Position numbers and translations under genes: made by a program. A stretch of 64,000 nt of DNA, taken from NCBI GenBank assembly GCA_903892355.1, contig CAITIE010000098.1, forward strand, positions 1 through 64,000, in the 5' to 3' direction. The notes beneath the pieces were generated by a model. It worked only from the letters and a program-made list of their open reading frames with translations. It searched no databases and was not told where the DNA came from. Every line of letters starts with the position of its first letter. Within the stretch, counting starts at the first letter, position 1. Origin of the DNA: an uncultured Pirellula sp. (GTDB lineage Bacteria > Planctomycetota > Planctomycetia > Pirellulales > Pirellulaceae). Shown here piece by piece: positions 49,676 to 58,104 of this stretch.

Positions 49676-51359
49676 TTCGAGCCTCAAACTCACTGCACCA
49701 GTCCTTTACTTCCATAGTAAAAATCTTGCTGATGACACGACGCAGGAGACCTTTGAGGCTGGTGTTATCCAGTTTGGCCAAGCAGCGGATGGCTTGTTCC
49801 TTGTAGGACTCTTGGAGTGTCCGGCATCGGTCGCCGATTCCGTATTCGTGAAAGAGCGTGTCGATCTTTGCCAGATCGTCGGAGGTGCACTGACGTCGCC
49901 AAGCTCGTTCGACGATCGCTAGTTCGGCGGGGTTTGCTTTGACGCGTTCATGGAGAATCGCTAGGGGGAGTGAAGGCCGGCCGGCGACGAGATCGTTGGT
50001 CACCGAGCCGTTGTTCATATCCTCGACGTCATCTCGGATTTGGTAGGCGATACCGAGAGCTTCGCTGAACTCCGAGATGGTTTGGCAGGTTTCGGGATCG
50101 TGTTGCACGAGGTTCGCACCGAAGAGCAAGGCGACTTCGAAGGCAGGGGAGGTCTTTTGCCGGAATATGTCGAGTACTTCGAGGGAGGACAACGGGCGGG
50201 GATTTCGGGCCCATTGAAATTCGGCACCTTGGCCGAGGCACAAGGTGCGGTGTCCGGAGGTGGCAACACGCAGGATCGAAGCGCGTTGACGGTCTGGGAC
50301 ATCGCAGTCACCGATGAGTGCGTAGCCATCGCCGAGCAGCAAATCGCCCAAGTTGAGGGCGACAGCGACTCCATGTTCCGAATGCAGAGTTGGTTCGCCG
50401 TACCGGAAGTCATCGCCGTCTTCGATATCGTCGTGTACCAAGGAGGCTTTATGGAAACATTCGGCCGCCACTGCCAATTTCTTCAGAGAGTCGGGCATGG
50501 CGTGGTCTGAGTCTGGGTTGAGTGCTTTCCAAACACACGCGGTTAAGAACGGTCGCCATCGTTTTCCATCTTTGGCAAGCCACGCGCGAGCGAGCCTTTC
50601 GGTCTCATTCTTGGTCGGGCCCATGATGGAATCGAGTTGGCTTGGCTCAAACCAAGATTTGACCTCAGTGCGGAGTTCGTCGAGGTTGAGACGATAGGTG
50701 CGGTCATCGCTGGTGAGGTGGATCACTTCCCAGATCCATTCCAGATCGACGGTGACGTCCTTGCAGTCGTCTTGGAGCAGCGGAATGGCTACGCCTGGAA
50801 TTGCTGCGGCTTCCATGTAAGGATGAGCTTTTTCGAGCACCGACAAGCAGCTCACGCCGACGATGGCATCGATCTTGCCTGTTTCAATGATGGCCATGAC
50901 CAGTGCAGAGCCTTCGGCGACGAGCACGGCGTATCCGAGATTCTCCGCTTCTTCTTGGAGTTCTTGGATGGTGCACAGACCACATTGCTTGCACAACAGA
51001 CCGAACTCATCGAAGGGGGCTGGGCATTTGTCTTCGATGCGAAGGCATTTTGGTAGGAGGAGCAATCGTCGTTCGAAAGGTACGGTCGCCAATTGATCGC
51101 GCCATACTTCGCCGTTGAGCAGGACGATGGTGTAATCGACGTACTTTGGATCGATGTTATGTTCTGAGACAAACAGTTCGGAGACGCGCCGAAGCTCTTG
51201 GGTGGAGAGGGGCGGTACCGGCTTATGTTTGGCGATGAAGGATCGCAAGTTGGATCGGAGGGACTCTCGTTCCGCGCGCGTCTGAGGAATATTTTCCTTG
51301 GGCTGACGTTCCTTTTGAACGGGAACTGCGCGTGGCAAGCTCAATACGGGCAACTGCAT
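49614..51359 (-). CDS. DUF116-polyprenyl synthetase fusion protein
   Basis: A 581-residue two-domain protein. Residues about 70-215 match DUF116: 'LLLLPKCLRIEDKCPAPFDE' followed by 'GLLCKQCGLCTIQEL', 'AENLGYAVLVAEGSALVMAI' and 'IDAIVGVSCLSVLE'. Cysteines C105, C112, C123, C126, C129 and C171 suggest a metal or Fe-S site. Residues about 250-530 are an isoprenyl diphosphate synthase: 'KRWRPFLTACVW', first Asp-rich motif DDIED at 310-314 in 'KASLVHDDIEDGDD', second motif DDVED at 443-447 in 'GIAYQIRDDVEDMNNG'. Small residues (A305, S306) before the first motif favour C20 or longer products. It would make the chain used by the cyclase genes. The fusion of a redox-type domain to a prenyl synthase is unusual. 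Confidence 0.85.
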   Translation of the reverse strand: MQLPVLSLPRAVPVQKERQPKENIPQTRAERESLRSNLRSFIAKHKPVPPLSTQELRRVSELFVSEHNIDPKYVDYTIVLLNGEVWRDQLATVPFERRLLLLPKCLRIEDKCPAPFDEFGLLCKQCGLCTIQELQEEAENLGYAVLVAEGSALVMAIIETGKIDAIVGVSCLSVLEKAHPYMEAAAIPGVAIPLLQDDCKDVTVDLEWIWEVIHLTSDDRTYRLNLDELRTEVKSWFEPSQLDSIMGPTKNETERLARAWLAKDGKRWRPFLTACVWKALNPDSDHAMPDSLKKLAVAAECFHKASLVHDDIEDGDDFRYGEPTLHSEHGVAVALNLGDLLLGDGYALIGDCDVPDRQRASILRVATSGHRTLCLGQGAEFQWARNPRPLSSLEVLDIFRQKTSPAFEVALLFGANLVQHDPETCQTISEFSEALGIAYQIRDDVEDMNNGSVTNDLVAGRPSLPLAILHERVKANPAELAIVERAWRRQCTSDDLAKIDTLFHEYGIGDRCRTLQESYKEQAIRCLAKLDNTSLKGLLRRVISKIFTMEVKDWCSEFEARNAAGRPTVTGHVGGLNAVSG

Positions 51360-51388
51360 AGTGATTTATTCCTACCCTGCGAAGGGGA

Positions 51389-52579
51389 TCATGTGTACGC
51401 GCCAAAACCAAAGTACCAGTGCTTCTTTGCGAAGCGATAAACCCAGTGCTCTTCTGGGATTTCGAAACCAGGCTGATGCTGACTGGTTCGCGGTTCCAGG
51501 GCCTCGAGTTCCGCGAGGGCTGTGCCTCGCTGGGTCGTATCGGACGCACCGTGTTTTTGGACCAATAGTTTTACCAGATCTGGCCGCTCAAGCACTACGC
51601 ATCCGCGTGTGGCTTGGGCGGAAACCTTCCGGAAATCATCCAGAAACTCCGACTTGGACATGATTTGGTAGACACTCGGGCCATCATGGATGGTTTCGCG
51701 TGCAAACTGGATGATCGGGCAGGGTTCGATGGAGCCAGATGGGCCGATATGGTGGCTAACCCCGGTGGCCATTGGGCAAAGGGCTTCGCCCCGATCGTCC
51801 CAATAGGGTTCGACGATCCCGATAGGGACTTTTTTCCGCATTTGCACAATGAACCGTCTCAGCCGAACGATTTCTTCCGGGGACAGCGCCAGTTCGGCGG
51901 ATGGTTTGGGACCGACGACGCGGTAGGTATGGAACCACGCGTAATGGACACCCATATCGATCAATCGGTGCAGCCACTGCTCGCTGACTAGGTCGATATT
52001 CGTTTTGCAGACGCTGGTAGCCACGCCGACGATGAGTTTGTTGTCGACACAGTTTTTCACCCCAGCAAGTGTTTTGTTGAGCACGTTTTTGGCACCGCGG
52101 CGTTCATCGCTGACGACGTCGGTACCTTCGATACTGATGAGGGGTGTGGCATTGCCGACTCGTCGCAATTCTTTTGCGACTTTATCGGTGATCAGTTGGC
52201 CATTGGTGAAGATTTGGAAGTAGCAGTCGGGGTGCGACGCGAGCACTTCGAGCAAATCGGGGTGCATGAACGGTTCACCACCGAGGATTCCAAAGTAGCT
52301 GTTGCCGTGTTTCTTCGCGTCGTTGATCAGTCGGTTCAGATCCTCTTTGCTGATCATCTTTCGAGGGGAAGCGACGTCCACCCAACAACCTTGGCAGCGA
52401 AGCTGGCAGCTGTTGATGATCGAGATGAACAGAAAGGGAGGAAAGTGGATCCCTTGCTTGAGGCGTTTTTTGTACTTCTGAACCGATCGCATGCCTTTGA
52501 AGCCGAAATTGTAAGCGAACTTCCAGAGAAGTCGCTTATCGATTTCGTTGAACATGCGGTAGGCGAGTCGAGCGACCAT
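51389..52579 (-). CDS. Radical SAM protein
   Basis: A 396-residue protein. The [4Fe-4S]-SAM motif is C58-x3-C62-x2-C65 in 'IINSCQLRCQGCWVDVA'. It is followed by the 'GGEPFMHPDLLEVL' block (SAM amino group contact), 'FTNGQLI' and 'LISIEGTD'. A C-terminal Cys cluster ('EALCPMATGVSHHIGPSGSI', then 'EPCPII' and 'RGCVVL') resembles a SPASM/twitch auxiliary cluster region. The N-terminal basic amphipathic stretch may touch membrane. It is not an obvious HpnH, whose motif and context differ. Within the operon it lies 29 bases before the DUF116-prenyl synthase, so I infer it modifies a prenyl or cyclised terpenoid. Confidence 0.85.
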   Translation of the reverse strand: MVARLAYRMFNEIDKRLLWKFAYNFGFKGMRSVQKYKKRLKQGIHFPPFLFISIINSCQLRCQGCWVDVASPRKMISKEDLNRLINDAKKHGNSYFGILGGEPFMHPDLLEVLASHPDCYFQIFTNGQLITDKVAKELRRVGNATPLISIEGTDVVSDERRGAKNVLNKTLAGVKNCVDNKLIVGVATSVCKTNIDLVSEQWLHRLIDMGVHYAWFHTYRVVGPKPSAELALSPEEIVRLRRFIVQMRKKVPIGIVEPYWDDRGEALCPMATGVSHHIGPSGSIEPCPIIQFARETIHDGPSVYQIMSKSEFLDDFRKVSAQATRGCVVLERPDLVKLLVQKHGASDTTQRGTALAELEALEPRTSQHQPGFEIPEEHWVYRFAKKHWYFGFGAYT

Positions 52580-52704
52580 AGGACTATGCTTCGTTGGGCG
52601 GTGCTTCGGGGAATCGAAATCAGGGTGCGGAAATTTCGAAGGGTGTTGGGGTTTGGAGGGTAGGTTTGCTGCGATGGTATTTTCAAAGCATGGAAGCGGA
52701 TGGT

Positions 52705-53619
52705 TTATACGTTCTTGTTTTGAGCGTTCATCTGCAATGCTTCTTGCGCCTTTTGCTTGGCCTTTTCAGCGCGTTCTCGGATGGAGTCAGCGCTAGGTAG
52801 GCTACTTAGGACTTCGGCGGGGATGTCGAGTCCTTCGATGTTCTGTTGCAATTTGGTCAAGCAACGTTGTCGTTCTTTGAGGGCTCTATCATCGTCACGT
52901 TCCTTGGAGAATCGGGACTTGGCTTTCGCGCTTCGATCTCGAAGCATCGAGTAGATGTCTCCGCCTAGGAGCGAAGAAATGTCGACTTTCATCGCTTCGC
53001 GACGGACGTCGTCCGAGCTGATCTCATCACCGTTGATGGGGCCGGCTTTGTATTTGGGGAACAGGATCGCCACTTCCGGGCAGACTCGAGAGCACGCCGG
53101 GCAGTCCGTTTTGCAGTTGGATTGGTTTTGAACGGTGATTTGGCCAGCTTTGGTCACGCCATAGACATCGAACAGGCAAAAGCTGAGGCACTGCATGCAA
53201 TTGGTGCATCGGTCGTAGTCGATGACAGGAAACCAAGGTTTCCATCGCGGGCTTTTGGGATCGGCCGGAGAGCTGTTGCCGCTTGAGTCTGCGTCCTCTC
53301 CATCGGCGAGTTTGGAGACATCATCGACCAGTTCGCAGATGGCTGAGAGGGCAAGCCCGTCAACGTTGCGTACGTGGACTTGGGTGTCGGATTGAGCGTC
53401 GGTTGCGAGTGGGCTTACTGCTTGTTCGAAGGCTCCCAGCACCAAAATGTGAGGTTGTTGAAACTTCGAAAGGGCTCCATTCGGTTTGACTGAGCTTACG
53501 AGGAACCCGCGGTCGAGCAGTGTTTGCGTCAGTTCCAAACGAAGTTCCGCAGGTAGAGGGCGGCTATCGCGACCTTCGTAGAGGACAACACGCAGAGTGG
53601 ATGATTTTCTGGCGATCAT
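52705..53619 (-). CDS. 2x[4Fe-4S] ferredoxin-type protein
   Basis: A 304-residue soluble protein. The N-terminal 100 residues are a small alpha/beta domain of unknown type ('HILVLGAFEQAV'). Two clusters follow: C138-x2-C141-x2-C144-x3-C148 ('CTNCMQCLSFC') and C169-x3-C173-x2-C176-x3-C180 ('CKTDCPACSRVCP'). A long charged C-terminal helix region (about 210-300) may form a coiled coil. It would carry low-potential electrons, perhaps to the radical SAM protein. An AGGAGG at 53626-53631 lies 6 bases before the ATG, and the start overlaps the upstream stop (ATGA), so expression is coupled and strong. Confidence 0.85.
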   Translation of the reverse strand: MIARKSSTLRVVLYEGRDSRPLPAELRLELTQTLLDRGFLVSSVKPNGALSKFQQPHILVLGAFEQAVSPLATDAQSDTQVHVRNVDGLALSAICELVDDVSKLADGEDADSSGNSSPADPKSPRWKPWFPVIDYDRCTNCMQCLSFCLFDVYGVTKAGQITVQNQSNCKTDCPACSRVCPEVAILFPKYKAGPINGDEISSDDVRREAMKVDISSLLGGDIYSMLRDRSAKAKSRFSKERDDDRALKERQRCLTKLQQNIEGLDIPAEVLSSLPSADSIRERAEKAKQKAQEALQMNAQNKNV

Positions 53620-54026
53620 GCGGATCCTCCTGAGAGCGAAGATTCCGCAGGTGCGGATTCGCCCGATGAACTCGATGCATCTGGGGTGGCGTTGCTAAAA
53701 CCGGGCGTCAATCGTTGGCAAATGGTCTGGGCGTCGTCGGTCCGCATGTTCAGGACTTCGACCCCTTCGGTCGGAAGGGGGGCCCCGGCCGCCGAGAATA
53801 GCCACTTTACGGCTCGTGGGTAGCACGCGACCACAGTGAGGTTTCCTTGCGCGGCCAAATCGACGAGTGTCGGATCTTTGCGGGCTGACATTTCACAGAG
53901 ATCTCCGACGGCATCGAAGGGCTCTGCGGAATGAACCAAGTGCTTTAGGACGTCGTTCTTGACATCGTCAGGAACCACACGTGCGAAAGCACAGCGACAA
54001 AACAGAACGGACCGTTGAGGTTTCAT
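53616..54026 (-). CDS. Small cysteine protein resembling the HdrA N-terminal domain
   Basis: A 136-residue protein. It opens 'VLFCRCAFARVVPDDVKNDV' (C10, C12), continues 'DAVGDLCEMSARKDPTLVDL' (C44) and 'LTVVACYPRAVKWLF' (C68), and ends in a Ser/Pro/Gly-rich tail. The Cys-x-Cys, then Asp-Leu-Cys, then Ala-Cys-x-Pro order recalls the N-terminal Fe-S-binding domain of heterodisulfide reductase subunit A. The match is by eye and moderate. Its 3' end overlaps the ferredoxin start by 4 bases, which suggests a two-protein redox unit. Confidence 0.6.
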   Translation of the reverse strand: MKPQRSVLFCRCAFARVVPDDVKNDVLKHLVHSAEPFDAVGDLCEMSARKDPTLVDLAAQGNLTVVACYPRAVKWLFSAAGAPLPTEGVEVLNMRTDDAQTICQRLTPGFSNATPDASSSSGESAPAESSLSGGSA

Positions 54027-54101
54027 CCGGGTTATTTGGCCTTGGTGTGCGGGCTGCTGTCTGGACGTTGGAACCGAGGAAGTTGCAATGCGGGCGTCTG
54101 T

Positions 54102-55247
54102 TTAAACTTCAGCCAATCGGTGGGTGGGATTCGGACGTGAGGGGCGGAATGCTTCGACCAGCACTTCCTGACCGGTCAGTCTAAGTTGGGCGAGGAGGGC
54201 ACGCAAGCTACTATCGGCTAGGTTTCGCATCAGTTCGGGGGACGCTTCGGCCCGGAAATTCAGAAGGAGTGTACCCTCGGAAAGTGGTTCTTGAAGTCGA
54301 TGGGATTGCTCGACGGAAAAATCGTCCCGGACGAGATTGGCGACGCCGACGTCGTTACCTTGCGATGGCGTTAATGTTGCCTTCAAGTGGGCGATCCGCA
54401 TGCCATCCGCCGAGGAGTCGGAAACGCGTTTCTGCAAATCCGACAATAGATTGATGAGAAACTCGTTTCCATCAAACTCGTTTCCACCCAGTTGGACGGT
54501 CATGTTGAGCCATCCCAGGAGGGCTTCCCCGTCGGCGTATAGGTCATAGTCCACATCCATCTGGCCAAGCCGCCTGAGGGCGTTCGGAGTCGATCCATAG
54601 TTCTGTATCGCATCGAGCCACGCTTCGACGCCGTCGCCTGATCTGGCAGACATCGTGAGGACTTGTGCTCGTGGGTACTTTGCCTGAAGCGTTTCGACGA
54701 GCGTCTTGAGTTCTTCAGGCTCGAGGAGCTCTCGTTTGTTCACAACCAGGATGTCGGCTTCTTCGAGTTGCTTCTCGTAGATGTACGTCACCTTTGGTGA
54801 AAAAGATTTTCCCGACTTTAGACCCAAGACGCGTTGGACTCGTACCGGGTCAACCAAGACGCTCAGGGGTGAGACTCCGAACTGATCGCCGTACATTTTT
54901 CGAAGTGGCAGAACCACTGTCGCGAACAAATCGGTGCAGCTGCCGACCGGCTCAGCGAGAAAAACATCTGGACGGGATGCGTTTTCGAGTCGCTGGCTGG
55001 CTTCGACAAGGCTAGGAAAGCGACAGCAGAAGCATCCACCGGTTATTTCCTCGGTGGGGAACCCGTGGGAAGCCAGCATGACAGTGTCAACAAGCCCTTG
55101 GCTTTGGTCATTGGTGATCAGGCCGACACGGAGTCCACGCTGGCTGATGATTTCAGCAGCTTTGAGGATCGCGGTGGTTTTGCCGGCTCCGAGAAAACCG
55201 CCCACCAGAATGTAGTTGGAATTTAGCACTTGCCCTTCTTCTCCCAT
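54102..55247 (-). CDS. CobW/COG0523-type metallochaperone GTPase
   Basis: A 381-residue G3E GTPase. The P-loop is 'GGFLGAGKTT' (about residues 16-25), then 'GLITNDQSQGLVDT' and the metal-binding Cys-x-Cys-Cys 'GGCFCCRF' (C72, C74, C75). It continues with 'DVFLAEPVGSCTD' and the guanine-specificity motif 'VVNKREL' (Arg-Glu in place of x-Asp). Family members deliver Zn, Co, Ni or Fe to target enzymes. ATG 55247 lies 25 bases inside the upstream gene's end; the longer frame to 55379 is Arg-rich and rejected. Within the operon it may load a metal onto one of the Cys-rich proteins. Confidence 0.85.
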   Translation of the reverse strand: MGEEGQVLNSNYILVGGFLGAGKTTAILKAAEIISQRGLRVGLITNDQSQGLVDTVMLASHGFPTEEITGGCFCCRFPSLVEASQRLENASRPDVFLAEPVGSCTDLFATVVLPLRKMYGDQFGVSPLSVLVDPVRVQRVLGLKSGKSFSPKVTYIYEKQLEEADILVVNKRELLEPEELKTLVETLQAKYPRAQVLTMSARSGDGVEAWLDAIQNYGSTPNALRRLGQMDVDYDLYADGEALLGWLNMTVQLGGNEFDGNEFLINLLSDLQKRVSDSSADGMRIAHLKATLTPSQGNDVGVANLVRDDFSVEQSHRLQEPLSEGTLLLNFRAEASPELMRNLADSSLRALLAQLRLTGQEVLVEAFRPSRPNPTHRLAEV

Positions 55248-55765
55248 GGTCCGCCATCCCCTTCGTTCGGTGGTTCTTCTTCGCCGCTTTGAGATTCGCC
55301 GTGCCCTTCGCCCGTTTGGCTCAAAATACGATCGACTGCTTGGTCCAAGAGCGCCACATAGCCAGCGCAATCGACGCATGTTTTATCTGGGGTTCCTCGG
55401 ACCATGAACAGCCACCCGCGATCGTATGCATCTTTATCCACCAGTTCCGGTTTCTTGTTCAACTCAGTATTGAACCCTGCAAAGTCCCCCTCGGCCACGC
55501 AAAAGATGTCCGCGACGGCCTTGAACCCCTCCACCCAGCCGATGGTCTGACCGATTTTGACCGAATCGCCTTCGGGGATCTGGAACTCACATTCCACGAA
55601 ATCGCCCAGCATGCGGGTCGCAAAATGGGTCAGACCCACTCGCCACAAACCTGGTTCGACCTGCAAAAGCCAAAAGTGGGAGCGTGCATAGAGGTAATGG
55701 GTCGGCAGTCGGGTTGTAAACCGTGCACGCCTGTAGTACTGCGTTCGAGCGGGATCGATTGGCAT
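55223..55765 (-). CDS. GcvH-like lipoyl-carrier protein with Cys-containing tail
   Basis: A 180-residue protein from ATG 55765. It matches glycine-cleavage H proteins: 'WLLQVEPGLWRVGLTHFATR', 'MLGDFVECEFQIPEGDSVKI', 'GQTIGWVEGFKAVADI' with the lipoyl-acceptor Lys at K82, and 'NKKPELVDKDAYDRGWLFMV'. A tail follows with C130-x2-C133, an acidic Gly-rich linker and a terminal Cys180. No GcvT or GcvP genes are near. Known relatives outside glycine cleavage include LbpA, which works with the sulfur-oxidising heterodisulfide-reductase-like system. As first gene of the operon it may carry a sulfur or aminomethyl group; this is inference. A TTG at 55858 gives a longer but less credible N-terminus. Confidence 0.75.
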   Translation of the reverse strand: MPIDPARTQYYRRARFTTRLPTHYLYARSHFWLLQVEPGLWRVGLTHFATRMLGDFVECEFQIPEGDSVKIGQTIGWVEGFKAVADIFCVAEGDFAGFNTELNKKPELVDKDAYDRGWLFMVRGTPDKTCVDCAGYVALLDQAVDRILSQTGEGHGESQSGEEEPPNEGDGGPWEKKGKC

Positions 55766-55974
55766 CAGCCCCGAGAACCTTTCTTCGTAGGATAACTCGC
55801 CGCGGATAGACAGCAAAATCACTTGGACGAAGTGTAACCGACACCCATGATCTCGCAATCCGAAGCCGGTCGAAGTGTTGCCTTAGTCCTAGAACTAAAT
55901 CGGATCGTACGACTCGCCCTGCGCGGTGGGTATCCGTTTCTGTGTGCTGAATCTTATTCTTTGTACCAGAACTT

Positions 55975-56060
55975 ACCCTAGCGGAACTTGCCGTGACGGA
56001 ACTTGCCGTAGTGGATCTAGCCGTAGTGGATCTAGCCGTAGTGGATCTTGCTAAAGATCC
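55975..56060. repeat. 15-bp tandem repeats ending in a perfect hairpin
   Basis: Units of gccgtagtggatcta repeat at 56005, 56020 and 56035, preceded by two diverged units at about 55975-56004. The array ends in ggatctt-gcta-aagatcc (56043-56060), a perfect 7-bp stem nearly identical to 2581-2598. The array lies in the 470 bases between the nine-gene operon (minus) and the gene at 56235 (plus), so it may overlap their promoters. The rest of 55859-56234 shows no gene. Confidence 0.8.
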
Positions 56061-56234
56061 GGTGAATCCCTGCTTCACGAAGAATTAGACTGCAAATCGG
56101 GAAAATTTTGGAAAGAATCGTTGACAAAACATCGCACCTTCCGAACTATACTGTGTTGTTAGGATTGCCCTTAGTGGGTTGTCCCTCGTTTCCGGCGACG
56201 CTTTTGTAAACCTACCGATCGGTGACACGCGATC

Positions 56235-56726
56235 ATGCTGGTTGTTCCCTACGACATGAACAGGCATTCGACGCGGCTTTCGCGTTGTTCGTTCGGTCGT
56301 TTGGGGGCCACGTCCGTTACCCTTTTGGCGTTTTTGGTCATGGGGTTCTTCGCTCTGTGCGAGGATGCATTTGCGAAGTGCGGTGCGTCGACCCGTCAAA
56401 TGATTTGGAAGACAGGGTCCTCCTCGGACTTGTTGACGTGGGATGGGACTACCGCCACACGCGATAATGCAGCATCCTCCGGTGCTTCCATGGATTCGAT
56501 GGAGCATGGAGAGCGTGAGTGCACGCGTTGCCGTTGTCGCAAGGAAAGCGAACGACCCTTGTTTCCAGATTTGGATTTGGTAAAGACATCGCAGCAACCG
56601 TTTGTGTCTTGCGATGATTTGAATGGTATTGAGGGGACTGCACCTCTCGCTGATTGTGTTTCTATAGTCGATGCGACATTCTTCGGTCGCGTGCTTGGCG
56701 AACTGGAACGCCCGCCTAGGTCTTAG
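56235..56726 (+). CDS. Small secreted hypothetical protein
   Basis: A 163-residue protein with a signal peptide ('SVTLLAFLVMGFFALCEDAFA', about residues 26-46, shown in two parts: hydrophobic core then AFA cleavage site). The mature part is Ser/Asp-rich with a Cys cluster 'ECTRCRCRKES' and later single cysteines, which may form disulfides. No family recognised. An ATG at 56256 is an alternative start. It precedes the DUF1559 gene by about 250 bases on the same strand, without a clear operon link. Confidence 0.5.
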   Translation: MLVVPYDMNRHSTRLSRCSFGRLGATSVTLLAFLVMGFFALCEDAFAKCGASTRQMIWKTGSSSDLLTWDGTTATRDNAASSGASMDSMEHGERECTRCRCRKESERPLFPDLDLVKTSQQPFVSCDDLNGIEGTAPLADCVSIVDATFFGRVLGELERPPRS

Positions 56727-56974
56727 TGCGTCATTTTGGGGGGCTGTCGTTGATCGGCTCAGTGTGCGACTCCGGCATTGGAGTCTCCCCAACTCAGGAC
56801 TTTGTTGTTAGCGAAGTTCTTTTTTGCGACCCTCGGCATCGTACTCCGGTGAGTTCCGCTGATGGTCACACGACGTACCGTGAAACCAAGTTGTTTCATG
56901 CTGGCCATGGTTGATGGCTGTTGACCTAGTCTGAATTTCTATTCACTGCAATTATCGAGAAAATCGTATTTATC

Positions 56975-57970
56975 ATGAAACATAATTCTCAAACGCGAAC
57001 TGCGTTTACACTCGTCGAGCTCCTCGTTGTGATCGCCATCATCGGAATCCTGGTCGGGTTGCTTTTGCCGGCTGTCCAAGCGGCTCGTGAGGCTGCACGT
57101 CGAATGAGCTGCACCAACAACATGCGGCAAGTCATGCTGGCGGCTCTCAACTACGAATCGGCCTACAAGCGACTTCCAGCGTCGCGCGTTTCCCGAACCC
57201 CGGATCCACTGGGCCCGGCCAGTTCGATCTCGGTCCATGCGAGACTTTTGACCTTCATGGAACAGAACCAAATTTACAACACCATCAACTTTGGAGTTGA
57301 GTGGAATGACCCAACGAACGACAACGCTCGATTGACGAATGTCGCGACGTTTCGATGTCCCTCCGATCCATCCACCAATGTTCCGGTGAGCGTCGGTGGC
57401 GCGAATAACTACTACGTTAACTCTGGCACCGTGCCTCTCTGGGGCCGTACGACCGCCAATCCGATGCCACAAGTTCCAGCCAATGATGGGGTTTTCTACC
57501 GGGACTCCTTCTTGAAGCTCGCCGCGATTACCGACGGGATGAGCAACACTGCTGGATTTTCTGAGCGATTGACGGGTGACTTCAGCCAAACCAAAGTCAC
57601 TCCGAAGACGGATACCTTCCAACCTGGTACGCAACCATTCACTGCGGATCAAGCATACGCAGATTGCTATGCGATCAATTTGCAGGATGTCAGCAAGCAA
57701 GGTTTTTCGGACATTGGTGCACCTTGGATTCGGGGTTATCACTCGACGACCGAGTATTACCACATCGCTCCACCGAATGGTCGTTCGTGCATGTACCCGC
57801 CAGGACGGATCATGACCACTGCCAACTCTCAGCACGGAAACAGCGTGAACATGGTTTTTGTGGATGGATCCACCCACACCGTGCCAGCATCGATCGATAT
57901 GCAAGTTTGGCGAGGCATCGGGACTCGCGCTGGTGCTGAGCAAGCTGGGGCAGCGAATATCACTGAGTAG
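56975..57970 (+). CDS. DUF1559 prepilin-like protein
   Basis: A 331-residue protein. The N-terminus '[20 protein letters not shown]' is a type IV prepilin cleavage/N-methylation motif with the following hydrophobic helix. It continues '[20 protein letters not shown]', the DUF1559 hallmark. The globular beta-rich C-terminal domain ends '[20 protein letters not shown]', then '[12 protein letters not shown]', again standard for the family. The family is hugely expanded in planctomycetes and is thought to form surface or pseudopilus-like structures. No pilus assembly genes are adjacent. Confidence 0.95.
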   Translation: MKHNSQTRTAFTLVELLVVIAIIGILVGLLLPAVQAAREAARRMSCTNNMRQVMLAALNYESAYKRLPASRVSRTPDPLGPASSISVHARLLTFMEQNQIYNTINFGVEWNDPTNDNARLTNVATFRCPSDPSTNVPVSVGGANNYYVNSGTVPLWGRTTANPMPQVPANDGVFYRDSFLKLAAITDGMSNTAGFSERLTGDFSQTKVTPKTDTFQPGTQPFTADQAYADCYAINLQDVSKQGFSDIGAPWIRGYHSTTEYYHIAPPNGRSCMYPPGRIMTTANSQHGNSVNMVFVDGSTHTVPASIDMQVWRGIGTRAGAEQAGAANITE

Positions 57971-58104
57971 ATTGCAGTTCTGAAATTCGCGGTTCTGAAA
58001 TTCATTGAAGGCCTTTGCCGCTGAGTCGTACTGACATTATTCATGCGACTCCAAGTACCTATCCCAAATCGAACTAACCCAGGAAAATGTGAACGACAGG
58101 TTGC

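Noticed and set aside
55587-56078. Minus-strand ORF starting SLARSTTARSTTARSTTA
   Set aside because: The repeating peptide is only the translation of the 15-bp DNA repeats, and it overlaps the GcvH-like gene in another frame.
56085-56792. 235-residue minus-strand ORF
   Set aside because: No signal or domain; the opposing 56235-56726 frame has a signal peptide.
56939-57943. 334-residue antisense ORF over the DUF1559 gene
   Set aside because: The plus strand has an unmistakable prepilin/DUF1559 protein; the antisense frame is Arg/His-rich.
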